Part shown: positions 40,100 to 54,151 of the stretch, piece after piece
Layout of the letters: the number at the start of each line of letters is the position of its first letter
Position numbering within the stretch: position 1 is the stretch's first letter
NCBI RefSeq assembly: GCF_022605725.1
Contig: NC_065564.1
Location: 1,736,001 to 1,800,000, forward strand
Origin: Anthonomus grandis grandis
Taxonomy: Eukaryota > Arthropoda > Insecta > Coleoptera > Curculionidae
Length of the DNA: 64,000 bases
Direction of reading: 5' to 3'
Translations under genes and position numbers: made by a program
The notes under the pieces: generated by a model
Told to the model about the DNA's origin: nothing
Database searches by the model: none
What the model saw: the letters and a program-made list of their open reading frames with translations, nothing else

Positions 40100-43065
40100 T
40101 TTTAAAATTCTTCACTTTGATCCAAGTTTCATTCAACTCGGCCAAGAATTAAGGAAGTTATCGCATTTTTGGTGTTGGATCCAAAAAAAAAAATCACATT
40201 TTTGCCTATAACTTGGAAACTTTCAAGTTTTTCGAAAAAAGTGTAAAGTAACTTTTTGTTCTATTTTTAAAATTCTTCACTTTGATCTAAGTTTCATTCA
40301 ACTCGGCCAAGAATTAAGGAAGTTATGGCATTTTTGGTGTTGGATCCAAAAAAAAAAATCACATTTTTGCCTATAACTTGGAAACTTTCAAGTTTTTCGA
40401 AAAAAGTGTAAAGTAACTTTTTGTTTTATTTTTAAAATTCTTCACTTTGATCCAAGTTTCATTCAACTCGGCCAAGAATTAAGGAAGTTATGGCATTTTT
40501 GGTGTTGGATCCAAAAAAAAAATCACATTTTTGCCTATAACTTGGAAACTTTCAAGTTTTTCGAAAAAAGTGTAAAGTAACTTTTTGTTTTATTTTTAAA
40601 ATTCTTCATTTTGATCCAAGTTTCATTCAACTCGGCCAAGAATTAAGGAAGTTATGGCATTTTTGGTGTTGGATCCAAAAAAAAAAATCACATTTTTGCC
40701 TATAACTTGGAAACTTTCAAGTTTTTCGAAAAAAGTGTAAAGTAACTTTTTGTTTTATTTTTAAAATTCTTCACTTTGATCCAAGTTTCATTTAAATCGG
40801 CCAAGAATTAAGGAAGTTATGGCATTTTTGGTGTTGGATCCAAAAAAAAAAATCACATTTTTGCCTATAACTTGGAAACTTTCAAGTTTTTCGAAAAAAG
40901 TGTAAAGTAACTTTTTGTTTTATTTTTAAAATTCTTCACTTTGATCCAAGTTTCATTCAACTCGGCCAAGAATTAAGGAAGTTATCGCATTTTTGGTGTT
41001 GGATCCAAAAAAAAAAATCACATTTTTGCCTATAACTTGGAAACTTTCAAGTTTTTCGAAAAAAGTGTAAAGTAACTTTTTGTTTTATTTTTAAAATTCT
41101 TCACTTTGATCCAAGTTTCATTCAACTCGGCCAAGAATTAAGGAAGTTATGGCATTTTTGGTGTTGGATCCGAAAAAAAAAATCATATTTTTGCCTATAA
41201 CTTGGAAACTTTCGAGTTTTTCGAAAAAAGTGTAAAGTAACTTTTTGTTTTATTTTTAAAATTCTTCACTTTGATCCAAGTTTCATTCAACTCGGCCAAG
41301 AATTAAGGAAGTTATGGCATTTTTGGTGTTGGATCCAAAAAAAAAAATCACATTTTTGCCTATAACTTGGAAACTTTCAAGTTTTTCGAAAAAAGTGTAA
41401 AGTAACTTTTTGTTCTATTTTTAAAATTCTTCACTTTAATCCAAGTTTCATTTAAATCGGCCAAGAATTAAGGAAGTTATGGCAATTTTGGTGTTGGATC
41501 CGAAAAAAAAAATCATATTTTTGCCTATAACTTGGAAACTTTCAAGTTTTTCGAAAAAAGTGTAAAGTAACTTTTTGTTCTATTTTTAAAATTCTTCACT
41601 TTGATCCAAGTTTCATTCAACTCGGCCAAGAATTAAGGAAGTTATCGCATTTTTGGTGTTGGATCCAAAAAAAAAAATCACATTTTTGCCTATAACTTGG
41701 AAACTTTCAAGTTTTTCGAAAAAAGTGTAAAGTAACTTTTTGTTCTATTTTTAAAATTCTTCACTTTGATCTAAGTTTCATTCAACTCGGCCAAGAATTA
41801 AGGAAGTTATGGCATTTTTGGTGTTGGATCCAAAAAAAAAAATCACATTTTTGCCTATAACTTGGAAACTTTCAAGTTTTTCGAAAAAAGTGTAAAGTAA
41901 CTTTTTGTTTTATTTTTAAAATTCTTCACTTTGATCCAAGTTTCATTCAACTCGGCCAAGAATTAAGGAAGTTATGGCATTTTTGGTGTTGGATCCAAAA
42001 AAAAAATCACATTTTTGCCTATAACTTGGAAACTTTCAAGTTTTTCGAAAAAAGTGTAAAGTAACTTTTTGTTTTATTTTTAAAATTCTTCATTTTGATC
42101 CAAGTTTCATTCAACTCGGCCAAGAATTAAGGAAGTTATGGCATTTTTGGTGTTGGATCCAAAAAAAAAAATCACATTTTTGCCTATAACTTGGAAACTT
42201 TCAAGTTTTTCGAAAAAAGTGTAAAGTAACTTTTTGTTTTATTTTTAAAATTCTTCACTTTGATCCAAGTTTCATTTAAATCGGCCAAGAATTAAGGAAG
42301 TTATGGCATTTTTGGTGTTGGATCCAAAAAAAAAAATCACATTTTTGCCTATAACTTGGAAACTTTCAAGTTTTTCGAAAAAAGTGTAAAGTAACTTTTT
42401 GTTTTATTTTTAAAATTCTTCACTTTGATCCAAGTTTCATTCAACTCGGCCAAGAATTAAGGAAGTTATCGCATTTTTGGTGTTGGATCCAAAAAAAAAA
42501 ATCACATTTTTGCCTATAACTTGGAAACTTTCAAGTTTTTCGAAAAAAGTGTAAAGTAACTTTTTGTTTTATTTTTAAAATTCTTCACTTTGATCCAAGT
42601 TTCATTCAACTCGGCCAAGAATTAAGGAAGTTATGGCATTTTTGGTGTTGGATCCGAAAAAAAAAATCATATTTTTGCCTATAACTTGGAAACTTTCGAG
42701 TTTTTCGAAAAAAGTGTAAAGTAACTTTTTGTTTTATTTTTAAAATTCTTCACTTTGATCCAAGTTTCATTCAACTCGGCCAAGAATTAAGGAAGTTATG
42801 GCATTTTTGGTGTTGGATCCAAAAAAAAAAATCACATTTTTGCCTATAACTTGGAAACTTTCAAGTTTTTCGAAAAAAGTGTAAAGTAACTTTTTGTTCT
42901 ATTTTTAAAATTCTTCACTTTAATCCAAGTTTCATTTAAATCGGCCAAGAATTAAGGAAGTTATGGCAATTTTGGTGTTGGATCCGAAAAAAAAAATCAT
43001 ATTTTTGCCTATAACTTGGAAACTTTCAAGTTTTTCGAAAAAAGTGTAAAGTAACTTTTTGTTTT
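40100..43065. repeat. Tandem 9-monomer (~1,484-bp) higher-order duplication
   Basis: The ordered markers TATCGC, GATCTAAG, CATTTTGATCC, a TTAAATCGG monomer, TATCGC, and GGATCCG with CTTTCGAG occur at about 40,161, 40,284, 40,610, 40,790, 40,984 and 41,170-41,213. They recur about 1,484 bp later (for example GATCTAAG at 41,768 and CATTTTGATCC at 42,094). A looser version of the same order is visible at about 29.56-30.8 kb. Confidence 0.8.
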
Positions 43066-46000
43066 ATTTTTAAAATTCTTCACTTTGATCCAAGTTTCAT
43101 TCAACTCGGCCAAGAATTAAGGAAGTTATGGCATTTTTGGTGTTGGATCCAAAAAAAAAATCACATTTTTGCCTATAACTTGGAAACTTTCAAGTTTTTC
43201 GAAAAAAGTGTAAAGTAACTTTTTGTTCTATTTTTAAAATTCTTCACTTTGATCCAAGTTTCATTCAACTCGGCCAAGAATTAAGGAAGTTATGGCAATT
43301 TCGGTGTTGGATCCGAAAAAAAAAAATCATATTTTTGCCTATAACTTGGAAACTTTCAAGTTTTTCGAAAAAAGTGTAAAGTAACTTTTTGTTCTATTTT
43401 TAAAATTCTTCACTTTGATCCAAGTTTCATTCAACTCGGCCAAGAATTAAGGAAGTTATGGCATTTTTGGTGTTGGATCCAAAAAAAAATATCACATTTT
43501 TGCCTATAACTTGGAAACTTTCAAGTTTTTCGAAAAAAGTGTAAAGTAACTTTTTGTTCTATTTTTAAAATTCTTCACTTTAATCCAAGTTTCATTTAAA
43601 TCGGCCAAGAAATAAGGAAGTTATGGCATTTTTGGTGTTGGATCCAAAAAAAAAAATCACATTTTTGCCTATAACTTGGAAACTTTCAAGTTTTTCGAAA
43701 AAAGTGTAAAGTAACTTTTTGTTCTATTTTTAAAATTCTTCACTTTGATCCAAGTTTCATTCAACTCGGCCAAGAATTAAGGAAGTTATGGCAATTTTGG
43801 TGTTGGATCCGAAAAAAAAAATCATATTTTTGCCTATAACTTGGAAACTTTCAAGTTTTTCGAAAAAAGTGTAAAGTAACTTTTTGTTTTATTTTTAAAA
43901 TTCTTCACTTTAATCCAAGTTTCATTTAAATCGGCCAAGAAATAAGGAAGTTATGGCATTTTTGGTGTTGGATCCAAAAAAAAAAATCACATTTTTGCCT
44001 ATAACTTGGAAACTTTCAAGTTTTTCGAAAAAAGTGTAAAGTAACTTTTTGTTCTATTTTTAAAATTCTTCACTTTGATCCAAGTTTCATTCAACTCGGC
44101 CAAGAATTAAGGAAGTTATGGCAATTTCGGTGTTGGATCCGAAAAAAAAAATCATATTTTTGCCTATAACTTGGAAACTTTCAAGTTTTTCGAAAAAAGT
44201 GTAAAGTAACTTTTTGTTTTATTTTTAAAATTCTTCACTTTAATCCAAGTTTCATTTAAATCGGCCAAGAAATAAGGAAGTTATGGCATTTTTGGTGTTG
44301 GATCCAAAAAAAAAAATCACATTTTTGCCTATAACTTGGAAACTTTCAAGTTTTTCGAAAAAAGTGTAAAGTAACTTTTTGTTCTATTTTTAAAATTCTT
44401 CACTTTAATCCAAGTTTCATTTAAATCGGCCAAGAATTAAGGAAGTTATGGCAATTTTGGTGTTGGATCCAAAAAAAAATATCACATTTTTGCCTATAAC
44501 TTGGAAACTTTCAAGTTTTTCGAAAAAAGTGTAAAGTAACTTTTTGTTCTATTTTTAAAATTCTTCACTTTAATCCAAGTTTCATTTAAATCGGCCAAGA
44601 AATAAGGAAGTTATGGCATTTTTGGTGTTGGATCCAAAAAAAAATCATATTTTTGCCTATAACTTGGAAACTTTCAAGTTTTTCGAAAAAAGTGTAAAGT
44701 AACTTTTTGTTTTATTTTTAAAATTCTTCACTTTAATCCAAGTTTCATTTAAATCGGCCAAGAAATAAGGAAGTTATGGCATTTTTGGTGTTGGATCCAA
44801 AAAAAAAAATCACATTTTTGCCTATAACTTGGAAACTTTCAAGTTTTTCGAAAAAAGTGTAAAGTAACTTTTTGTTCTATTTTTAAAATTCTTCACTTTG
44901 ATCCAAGTTTCATTCAACTCGGCCAAGAATTAAGGAAGTTATGGCAATTTTGGTGTTGGATCCGAAAAAAAAAATCATATTTTTGCCTATAACTTGGAAA
45001 CTTTCAAGTTTTTCGAAAAAAGTGTAAAGTAACTTTTTGTTTTATTTTTAAAATTCTTCACTTTAATCCAAGTTTCATTTAAATCGGCCAAGAAATAAGG
45101 AAGTTATGGCATTTTTGGTGTTGGATCCAAAAAAAAAAATCACATTTTTGCCTATAACTTGGAAACTTTCAAGTTTTTCGAAAAAAGTGTAAAGTAACTT
45201 TTTGTTCTATTTTTAAAATTCTTCACTTTGATCCAAGTTTCATTCAACTCGGCCAAGAATTAAGGAAGTTATGGCAATTTTGGTGTTGGATCCGAAAAAA
45301 AAAATCATATTTTTGCCTATAACTTGGAAACTTTCAAGTTTTTCGAAAAAAGTGTAAAGTAACTTTTTGTTTTATTTTTAAAATTCTTCACTTTAATCCA
45401 AGTTTCATTTAAATCGGCCAAGAAATAAGGAAGTTATGGCATTTTTGGTGTTGGATCCAAAAAAAAAAATCACATTTTTGCCTATAACTTGGAAACTTTC
45501 AAGTTTTTCGAAAAAAGTGTAAAGTAACTTTTTGTTCTATTTTTAAAATTCTTCACTTTAATCCAAGTTTCATTTAAATCGGCCAAGAATTAAGGAAGTT
45601 ATGGCAATTTTGGTGTTGGATCCGAAAAAAAAAATCATATTTTTGCCTATAACTTGGAAACTTTCAAGTTTTTCGAAAAAAGTGTAAAGTAACTTTTTGT
45701 TTTATTTTTAAAATTCTTCACTTTGATCCAAGTTTCATTCAACTCGGCCAAGAATTAAGGAAGTTATGGCATTTTTGGTGTTGGATCCAAAAAAAAAAAT
45801 CACATTTTTGCCTATAACTTGGAAACTTTCAAGTTTTTCGAAAAAAGTGTAAAGTAACTTTTTGTTCTATTTTTAAAATTCTTCACTTTAATCCAAGTTT
45901 CATTTAAATCGGCCAAGAATTAAGGAAGTTATGGCATTTTTGGTGTTGGATCCAAAAAAAAATATCACATTTTTGCCTATAACTTGGAAACTTTCAAGTT

Positions 46001-47539
46001 TTTCGAAAAAAGTGTAAAGTAACTTTTTGTTTTATTTTTAAAATTCTTCACTTTGATCCAAGTTTCATTCAACTCGGCCAAGAATTAAGGAAGTTATGGC
46101 ATTTTTGGTGTTGGATCCAAAAAAAAAATCACATTTTTGCCTATAACTTGGAAACTTTCAAGTTTTTCGAAAAAAGTGTAAAGTAACTTTTTGTTCTATT
46201 TTTAAAATTCTTCACTTTGATCCAAGTTTCATTCAACTCGGGTAAGAATTAAGGAAGTTATGGCAATTTCGGTGTTGGATCCGAAAAAAAAAATCATATT
46301 TTTGCCTATAACTTGGAAACTTTCAAGTTTTTCGAAAAAAGTGTAAAGTAACTTTTTGTTTTATTTTTAAAATTCTTCACTTTAATCCAAGTTTCATTTA
46401 AATCGGCCAAGAATTAAGGAAGTTATGGCATTTTTGGTGTTGGATCCAAAAAAAAAAATCACATTTTTGCCTATAACTTGGAAACTTTCAAGTTTTTCGA
46501 AAAAAGTGTAAAGTAACTTTTTGTTTTATTTTTAAAATTCTTCACTTTAATCCAAGTTTCATTTAAATCGGCCAAGAAATAAGGAAGTTATGGCATTTTT
46601 GGTGTTGGATCCAAAAAAAAAAATCACATTTTTGCCTATAACTTGGAAACTTTCAAGTTTTTCGAAAAAAGTGTAAAGTAACTTTTTGTTTTATTTTTAA
46701 AATTCTTCACTTTGATCCAAGTTTCATTCAACTCGGCCAAGAATTAAGGAAGTTATCGCATTTTTGGTGTTGGATCCAAAAAAAAAAATCACATTTTTGC
46801 CTATAACTTGGAAACTTTCAAGTTTTTCGAAAAAAGTGTAAAGTAACTTTTTGTTTTATTTTTAAAATTCTTCACTTTAATCCAAGTTTCATTTAAATCG
46901 GCCAAGAAATAAGGAAGTTATGGCATTTTTGGTGTTGGATCCAAAAAAAAAAATCACATTTTTGCCTATAACTTGGAAACTTTCAAGTTTTTCGAAAAAA
47001 GTGTAAAGTAACTTTTTGTTTTATTTTTAAAATTCTTCACTTTGATCCAAGTTTCATTCAACTCGGCCAAGAATTAAGGAAGTTATCGCATTTTTGGTGT
47101 TGGATCCAAAAAAAAAAATCACATTTTTGCCTATAACTTGGAAACTTTCAAGTTTTTCGAAAAAAGTGTAAAGTAACTTTTTGTTCTATTTTTAAAATTC
47201 TTCACTTTAATCCAAGTTTCATTTAAATCGGCCAAGAAATAAGGAAGTTATGGCATTTTTGGTGTTGGATCCAAAAAAAAAAATCACATTTTTGCCTATA
47301 ACTTGGAAACTTTCAAGTTTTTCGAAAAAAGTGTAAAGTAACTTTTTGTTTTATTTTTAAAATTCTTCACTTTGATCCAAGTTTCATTCAACTCGGCCAA
47401 GAATTAAGGAAGTTATCGCATTTTTGGTGTTGGATCCAAAAAAAAAAATCACATTTTTGCCTATAACTTGGAAACTTTCAAGTTTTTCGAAAAAAGTGTA
47501 AAGTAACTTTTTGTTCTATTTTTAAAATTCTTCACTTTG

Positions 47540-48525
47540 ATCCAAGTTTCATTCAACTCGGCCAAGAATTAAGGAAGTTATGGCAATTTCGGTGTTGGAT
47601 CCGAAAAAAAAAATCATATTTTTGCCTATAACTTGGAAACTTTCGAGTTTTTCGAAAAAAGTGTAAAGTAACTTTTTGTTTTATTTTTAAAATTCTTCAC
47701 TTTGATCCAAGTTTCATTTAAATCGGCCAAGAATTAAGGAAGTTATGGCATTTTTGGTGTTGGATCCAAAAAAAAAAATCACATTTTTGCCTATAACTTG
47801 GAAACTTTCAAGTTTTTCGAAAAAAGTGTAAAGTAACTTTTTGTTTTATTTTTAAAATTCTTCACTTTGATCCAAGTTTCATTCAACTCGGCCAAGAATT
47901 AAGGAAGTTATCGCATTTTTGGTGTTGGATCCAAAAAAAAAAATCACATTTTTGCCTATAACTTGGAAACTTTCAAGTTTTTCGAAAAAAGTGTAAAGTA
48001 ACTTTTTGTTCTATTTTTAAAATTCTTCACTTTGATCCAAGTTTCATTCAACTCGGCCAAGAATTAAGGAAGTTATGGCAATTTCGGTGTTGGATCCGAA
48101 AAAAAAAATCATATTTTTGCCTATAACTTGGAAACTTTCGAGTTTTTCGAAAAAAGTGTAAAGTAACTTTTTGTTTTATTTTTAAAATTCTTCACTTTGA
48201 TCCAAGTTTCATTTAAATCGGCCAAGAATTAAGGAAGTTATGGCATTTTTGGTGTTGGATCCAAAAAAAAAAATCACATTTTTGCCTATAACTTGGAAAC
48301 TTTCAAGTTTTTCGAAAAAAGTGTAAAGTAACTTTTTGTTTTATTTTTAAAATTCTTCACTTTGATCCAAGTTTCATTCAACTCGGCCAAGAATTAAGGA
48401 AGTTATCGCATTTTTGGTGTTGGATCCAAAAAAAAAAAATCACATTTTTGCCTATAACTTGGAAACTTTCAAGTTTTTCGAAAAAAGTGTAAAGTAACTT
48501 TTTGTTCTATTTTTAAAATTCTTCA
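47540..48525. repeat. Trimeric (495-bp) stretch with CTTTCGAG monomers
   Basis: A three-monomer unit occurs twice in succession: TCAACTCGG with GGCAATTTCGG, GGATCCG and CTTTCGAG; then TTAAATCGG; then TCAACTCGG with TATCGC. The CTTTCGAG sites lie at about 47,640 and 48,135. Confidence 0.65.
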
Positions 48526-50224
48526 CTTTAATCCAAGTTTCATTTAAATCGGCCAAGAAATAAGGAAGTTATGGCATTTTTGGTGTTGGATCCAAAAAAA
48601 AAAATCACATTTTTGCCTATAACTTGGAAACTTTCAAGTTTTTCGAAAAAAGTGTAAAGTAACTTTTTGTTTTATTTTTAAAATTCTTCACTTTGATCCA
48701 AGTTTCATTCAACTCGGCCAAGAATTAAGGAAGTTATCGCATTTTTGGTGTTGGATCCAAAAAAAAAAATCACATTTTTGCCTATAACTTGGAAACTTTC
48801 AAGTTTTTCGAAAAAAGTGTAAAGTAACTTTTTGTTCTATTTTTAAAATTCTTCACTTTGATCCAAGTTTCATTCAACTCGGCCAAGAATTAAGGAAGTT
48901 ATGGCAATTTCGGTGTTGGATCCGAAAAAAAAAATCATATTTTTGCCTATAACTTGGAAACTTTCGAGTTTTTCGAAAAAAGTGTAAAGTAACTTTTTGT
49001 TCTATTTTTAAAATTCTTCACTTTAATCCAAGTTTCATTTAAATCGGCCAAGAATTAAGGAAGTTATGGCAATTTTGGTGTTGGATCCGAAAAAAAAAAT
49101 CATATTTTTGCCTATAACTTGGAAACTTTCAAGTTTTTCGAAAAAAGTGTAAAGTAACTTTTTGTTTTATTTTTAAAATTCTTCACTTTGATCCAAGTTT
49201 CATTCAACTCGGCCAAGAATTAAGGAAGTTATGGCATTTTTGGTGTTGGATCCAAAAAAAAAATCACATTTTTGCCTATAACTTGGAAACTTTCAAGTTT
49301 TTCGAAAAAAGTGTAAAGTAACTTTTTGTTTTATTTTTAAAATTCTTCACTTTGATCCAAGTTTCATTTAAATCGGCCAAGAATTAAGGAAGTTATGGCA
49401 TTTTTGGTGTTGGATCCAAAAAAAAAATCACATTTTTGCCTATAACTTGGAAACTTTCAAGTTTTTCGAAAAAAGTGTAAAGTAACTTTTTGTTTTATTT
49501 TTAAAATTCTTCACTTTGATCCAAGTTTCATTCAACTCGGCCAAGAATTAAGGAAGTTATCGCATTTTTGGTGTTGGATCAAAAAAAAAAAAATCACATT
49601 TTTGCCTATAACTTGGAAACTTTCAAGTTTTTCGAAAAAAGTGTAAAGTAACTTTTTGTTCTATTTTTAAAATTCTTCACTTTGATCGAAGTTTCATTCA
49701 ACTCGGCCAAGAATTAAGGAAGTTATGGCAATTTCGGTGTTGGATCCGAAAAAAAAAATCATATTTTTGCCTATAACTTGGAAACTTTCGAGTTTTTCGA
49801 AAAAAGTGTAAAGTAACTTTTTGTTTTATTTTTAAAATTCTTCACTTTGATCCAAGTTTCATTTAAATCGGCCAAGAATTAAGGAAGTTATGGCATTTTT
49901 GGTGTTGGATCCAAAAAAAAAAATCACATTTTTGCCTATAACTTGGAAACTTTCAAGTTTTTCGAAAAAAGTGTAAAGTAACTTTTTGTTTTATTTTTAA
50001 AATTCTTCACTTTGATCCAAGTTTCATTCAACTCGGCCAAGAATTAAGGAAGTTATCGCATTTTTGGTGTTGGATCCAAAAAAAAAAATCACATTTTTGC
50101 CTATAACTTGGAAACTTTCAAGTTTTTCGAAAAAAGTGTAAAGTAACTTTTTGTTTTATTTTTAAAATTCTTCACTTTGATCCAAGTTTCATTCAACTCG
50201 GCCAAGAATTAAGGAAGTTATGGC

Positions 50225-53200
50225 ATTTTTGGTGTTGGATCCAAAAAAAAAATCACATTTTTGCCTATAACTTGGAAACTTTCAAGTTTTTCGAAAAAAG
50301 TGTAAAGTAACTTTTTGTTTTATTTTTAAAATTCTTCACTTTGATCCAAGTTTCATTTAAATCGGCCAAGAATTAAGGAAGTTATGGCATTTTTGGTGTT
50401 GGATCCAAAAAAAAAATCACATTTTTGCCTATAACTTGGAAACTTTCAAGTTTTTCGAAAAAAGTGTAAAGTAACTTTTTGTTTTATTTTTAAAATTCTT
50501 CACTTTGATCCAAGTTTCATTCAACTCGGCCAAGAATTAAGGAAGTTATCGCATTTTTGGTGTTGGATCCAAAAAAAAAAATCACATTTTTGCCTATAAC
50601 TTGGAAACTTTCAAGTTTTTCGAAAAAAGTGTAAAGTAACTTTTTGTTCTATCTTTAAAATTCTTCACTTTGATCTAAGTTTCATTCAACTCGGCCAAGA
50701 ATTAAGGAAGTTATGGCATTTTTGGTGTTGGATCCAAAAAAAAAAATCACATTTTTGCCTATAACTTGGAAACTTTCAAGTTTTTCGAAAAAAGTGTAAA
50801 GTAACTTTTTGTTTTATTTTTAAAATTCTTCACTTTGATCCAAGTTTCATTCAACTCGGCCAAGAATTAAGGAAGTTATCGCATTTTTGGTGTTGGATCC
50901 AAAAAAAAAAATCACATTTTTGCCTATAACTTGGAAACTTTCAAGTTTTTCGAAAAAAGTGTAAAGTAACTTTTTGTTTTATTTTTAAAATTCTTCACTT
51001 TGATCCAAGTTTCATTCAACTCGGCCAAGAATTAAGGAAGTTATGGCATTTTTGGTGTTGGATCCAAAAAAAAAATCACATTTTTGCCTATAACTTGGAA
51101 ACTTTAAAGTTTTTCGAAAAAAGTGTAAAGTAACTTTTTGTTTTATTTTTAAAATTCTTCATTTTGATCCAAGTTTCATTCAACTCGGCCAAGAATTAAG
51201 GAAGTTATGGCATTTTTGGTGTTGGATCCAAAAAAAAAAATCACATTTTTGCCTATAACTTGGAAACTTTCAAGTTTTTCGAAAAAAGTGTAAAGTAACT
51301 TTTTGTTTTATTTTTAAAATTCTTCACTTTGATCCAAGTTTCATTTAAATCGGCCAAGAATTAAGGAAGTTATGGCATTTTTGGTGTTGGATCCAAAAAA
51401 AAAAATCACATTTTTGCCTATAACTTGGAAACTTTCGAGTTTTTCGAAAAAAGTGTAAAGTAACTTTTTGTTTTATTTTTAAAATTCTTCACTTTGATCC
51501 AAGTTTCATTTAAATCGGCCAAGAATTAAGGAAGTTATGGCATTTTTGGTGTTGGATCCAAAAAAAAAAATCACATTTTTGCCTATAACTTGGAAACTTT
51601 CGAGTTTTTCGAAAAAAGTGTAAAGTAACTTTTTGTTTTATTTTTAAAATTCTTCACTTTGATCCAAGTTTCATTCAACTCGGCCAAGAATTAAGGAAGT
51701 TATGGCATTTTTGGTGTTGGATCCAAAAAAAAAAATCACATTTTTGCCTATAACTTGGAAACTTTCAAGTTTTTCGAAAAAAGTGTAAAGTAACTTTTTG
51801 TTCTATTTTTAAAATTCTTCACTTTGATCCAAGTTTCATTCAACTCGGCCAAGAATTAAGGAAGTTATCGCATTTTTGGTGTTGGATCCAAAAAAAAAAT
51901 CACATTTTTGCCTATAACTTGGAAACTTTCAAGTTTTTCGAAAAAAGTGTAAAGTAACTTTTTGTTTTATTTTTAAAATTCTTCACTTTGATCCAAGTTT
52001 CATTTAAATCGGCCAAGAATTAAGGAAGTTATGGCATTTTTGGTGTTGGATCCAAAAAAAAAATCACATTTTTGCCTATAACTTGGAAACTTTCAAGTTT
52101 TTCGAAAAAAGTGTAAAGTAACTTTTTGTTTTATTTTTAAAATTCTTCACTTTGATCCAAGTTTCATTCAACTCGGCCAAGAATTAAGGAAGTTATCGCA
52201 TTTTTGGTGTTGGATCCAAAAAAAAAAATCACATTTTTGCCTATAACTTGGAAACTTTCAAGTTTTTCGAAAAAAGTGTAAAGTAACTTTTTGTTCTATC
52301 TTTAAAATTCTTCACTTTGATCTAAGTTTCATTCAACTCGGCCAAGAATTAAGGAAGTTATGGCATTTTTGGTGTTGGATCCAAAAAAAAAAATCACATT
52401 TTTGCCTATAACTTGGAAACTTTCAAGTTTTTCGAAAAAAGTGTAAAGTAACTTTTTGTTTTATTTTTAAAATTCTTCACTTTGATCCAAGTTTCATTCA
52501 ACTCGGCCAAGAATTAAGGAAGTTATCGCATTTTTGGTGTTGGATCCAAAAAAAAAAATCACATTTTTGCCTATAACTTGGAAACTTTCAAGTTTTTCGA
52601 AAAAAGTGTAAAGTAACTTTTTGTTTTATTTTTAAAATTCTTCACTTTGATCCAAGTTTCATTCAACTCGGCCAAGAATTAAGGAAGTTATGGCATTTTT
52701 GGTGTTGGATCCAAAAAAAAAATCACATTTTTGCCTATAACTTGGAAACTTTCAAGTTTTTCGAAAAAAGTGTAAAGTAACTTTTTGTTTTATTTTTAAA
52801 ATTCTTCATTTTGATCCAAGTTTCATTCAACTCGGCCAAGAATTAAGGAAGTTATGGCATTTTTGGTGTTGGATCCAAAAAAAAAAATCACATTTTTGCC
52901 TATAACTTGGAAACTTTCAAGTTTTTCGAAAAAAGTGTAAAGTAACTTTTTGTTTTATTTTTAAAATTCTTCACTTTGATCCAAGTTTCATTTAAATCGG
53001 CCAAGAATTAAGGAAGTTATGGCATTTTTGGTGTTGGATCCAAAAAAAAAAATCACATTTTTGCCTATAACTTGGAAACTTTCGAGTTTTTCGAAAAAAG
53101 TGTAAAGTAACTTTTTGTTTTATTTTTAAAATTCTTCACTTTGATCCAAGTTTCATTTAAATCGGCCAAGAATTAAGGAAGTTATGGCATTTTTGGTGTT

Positions 53201-53520
53201 GGATCCAAAAAAAAAAATCACATTTTTGCCTATAACTTGGAAACTTTCGAGTTTTTCGAAAAAAGTGTAAAGTAACTTTTTGTTTTATTTTTAAAATTCT
53301 TCACTTTGATCCAAGTTTCATTCAACTCGGCCAAGAATTAAGGAAGTTATGGCATTTTTGGTGTTGGATCCAAAAAAAAAAATCACATTTTTGCCTATAA
53401 CTTGGAAACTTTCAAGTTTTTCGAAAAAAGTGTAAAGTAACTTTTTGTTCTATTTTTAAAATTCTTCACTTTGATCCAAGTTTCATTCAACTCGGCCAAG
53501 AATTAAGGAAGTTATCGCAT
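50225..53520. repeat. Tandem 10-monomer (~1,647-bp) higher-order duplication
   Basis: The private variant TTCTATCTTTAAA at about 50,651 recurs at about 52,298 (offset 1,647, ten monomers minus three bases). It is flanked both times by the same ordered set: GATCTAAG, TATCGC, CATTTTGATCC, two CTTTCGAG monomers, then TATCGC. Similarity ends near 53,520, within 650 bp of the array edge. Confidence 0.8.
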
Positions 53521-54151
53521 TTTTGGTGTTGGATCCAAAAAAAAAATCACATTTTTGCCTATAACTTGGAAACTTTCAAGTTTTTCGAAAAAAGTGTAAA
53601 GTAACTTTTTGTTTTATTTTTAAAATTCTTCACTTTGATCCAAGTTTCATTCAACTCGGCCAAGAATTAAGGAAGTTATGGCATTTTTGGTGTTGGATCC
53701 AAAAAAAAAAATCACATTTTTGCCTATAACTTGGAAACTTTCAAGTTTTTCGAAAAAAGTGTAAAGTAACTTTTTGTTTTATTTTTAAAATTCTTCACTT
53801 TGATCCAAGTTTCATTCAACTCGGCCAAGAATTAAGGAAGTTATCGCATTTTTGGTGTTGGATCCAAAAAAAAAAATCATATTTTTGCCTATAACTTGGA
53901 AACTTTCAAGTTTTTCGAAAAAAGTGTAAAGTAACTTTTTGTTCTATTTTTAAAATTCTTCACTTTGATCCAAGTTTCATTCAACTCGGCCAAGAATTAA
54001 GGAAGTTATGGTATTTTTGGTGTTGGATCCAAAAAAAAAATCACATTTTTGCCTATAACTTGGAAACTTTCAAGTTTTTCGAAAAAAGTGTAAAGTAACT
54101 TTTTGTTCTATTTTTAAAACTCTTCACTTTAATCCAAGTTTCATTAAAATC

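Larger units (their letters stand above)
1..54151. repeat. 165-bp satellite DNA array (about 328 head-to-tail monomers)
   Basis: The word TAACTTTTTGTTCT recurs at 1, 166, 331, 496, 661 and 826, giving a 165-bp period that continues to the end of the block with no interruption by other sequence. Departures of 1-3 bp come from an A-run of about 8-12 nt after GGATCC. Hand count of one monomer gives about 29% GC. Fixed landmarks in each monomer are CGGCCAAGAA, GGAAGTTATGGCA, GGTGTTGGATCC, CTATAACTTGGAAACTTTC and TTTTTCGAAAAAAGTG. Monomers differ at a few diagnostic sites: CACTTTGATCC, CACTTTAATCC or CACTATAATCC; TCAACTCGG or TTAAATCGG; AATTAAGG or AAATAAGG; GGCATTTTT or GGCAATTTT; GGATCCAAA, GGATCCGAA or GGATCTGAA; CTTGG or CTGGG; TTCTATT or TTTTATT; TATGGC or TATCGC. 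No ORF of useful length exists in it. It starts before the window and ends at about 54,151, where the last monomer breaks off after TTTCATTAAAATCG. Confidence 0.98.

Noticed and set aside
1..54151. CRISPR array
   Set aside because: The whole 165-bp unit repeats with no unique spacers, and the genome is eukaryotic.
1..54151. Transposon or integrated virus hidden in the array
   Set aside because: Every block read keeps the 165-bp monomer; no insertion with coding sequence or terminal repeats was seen.
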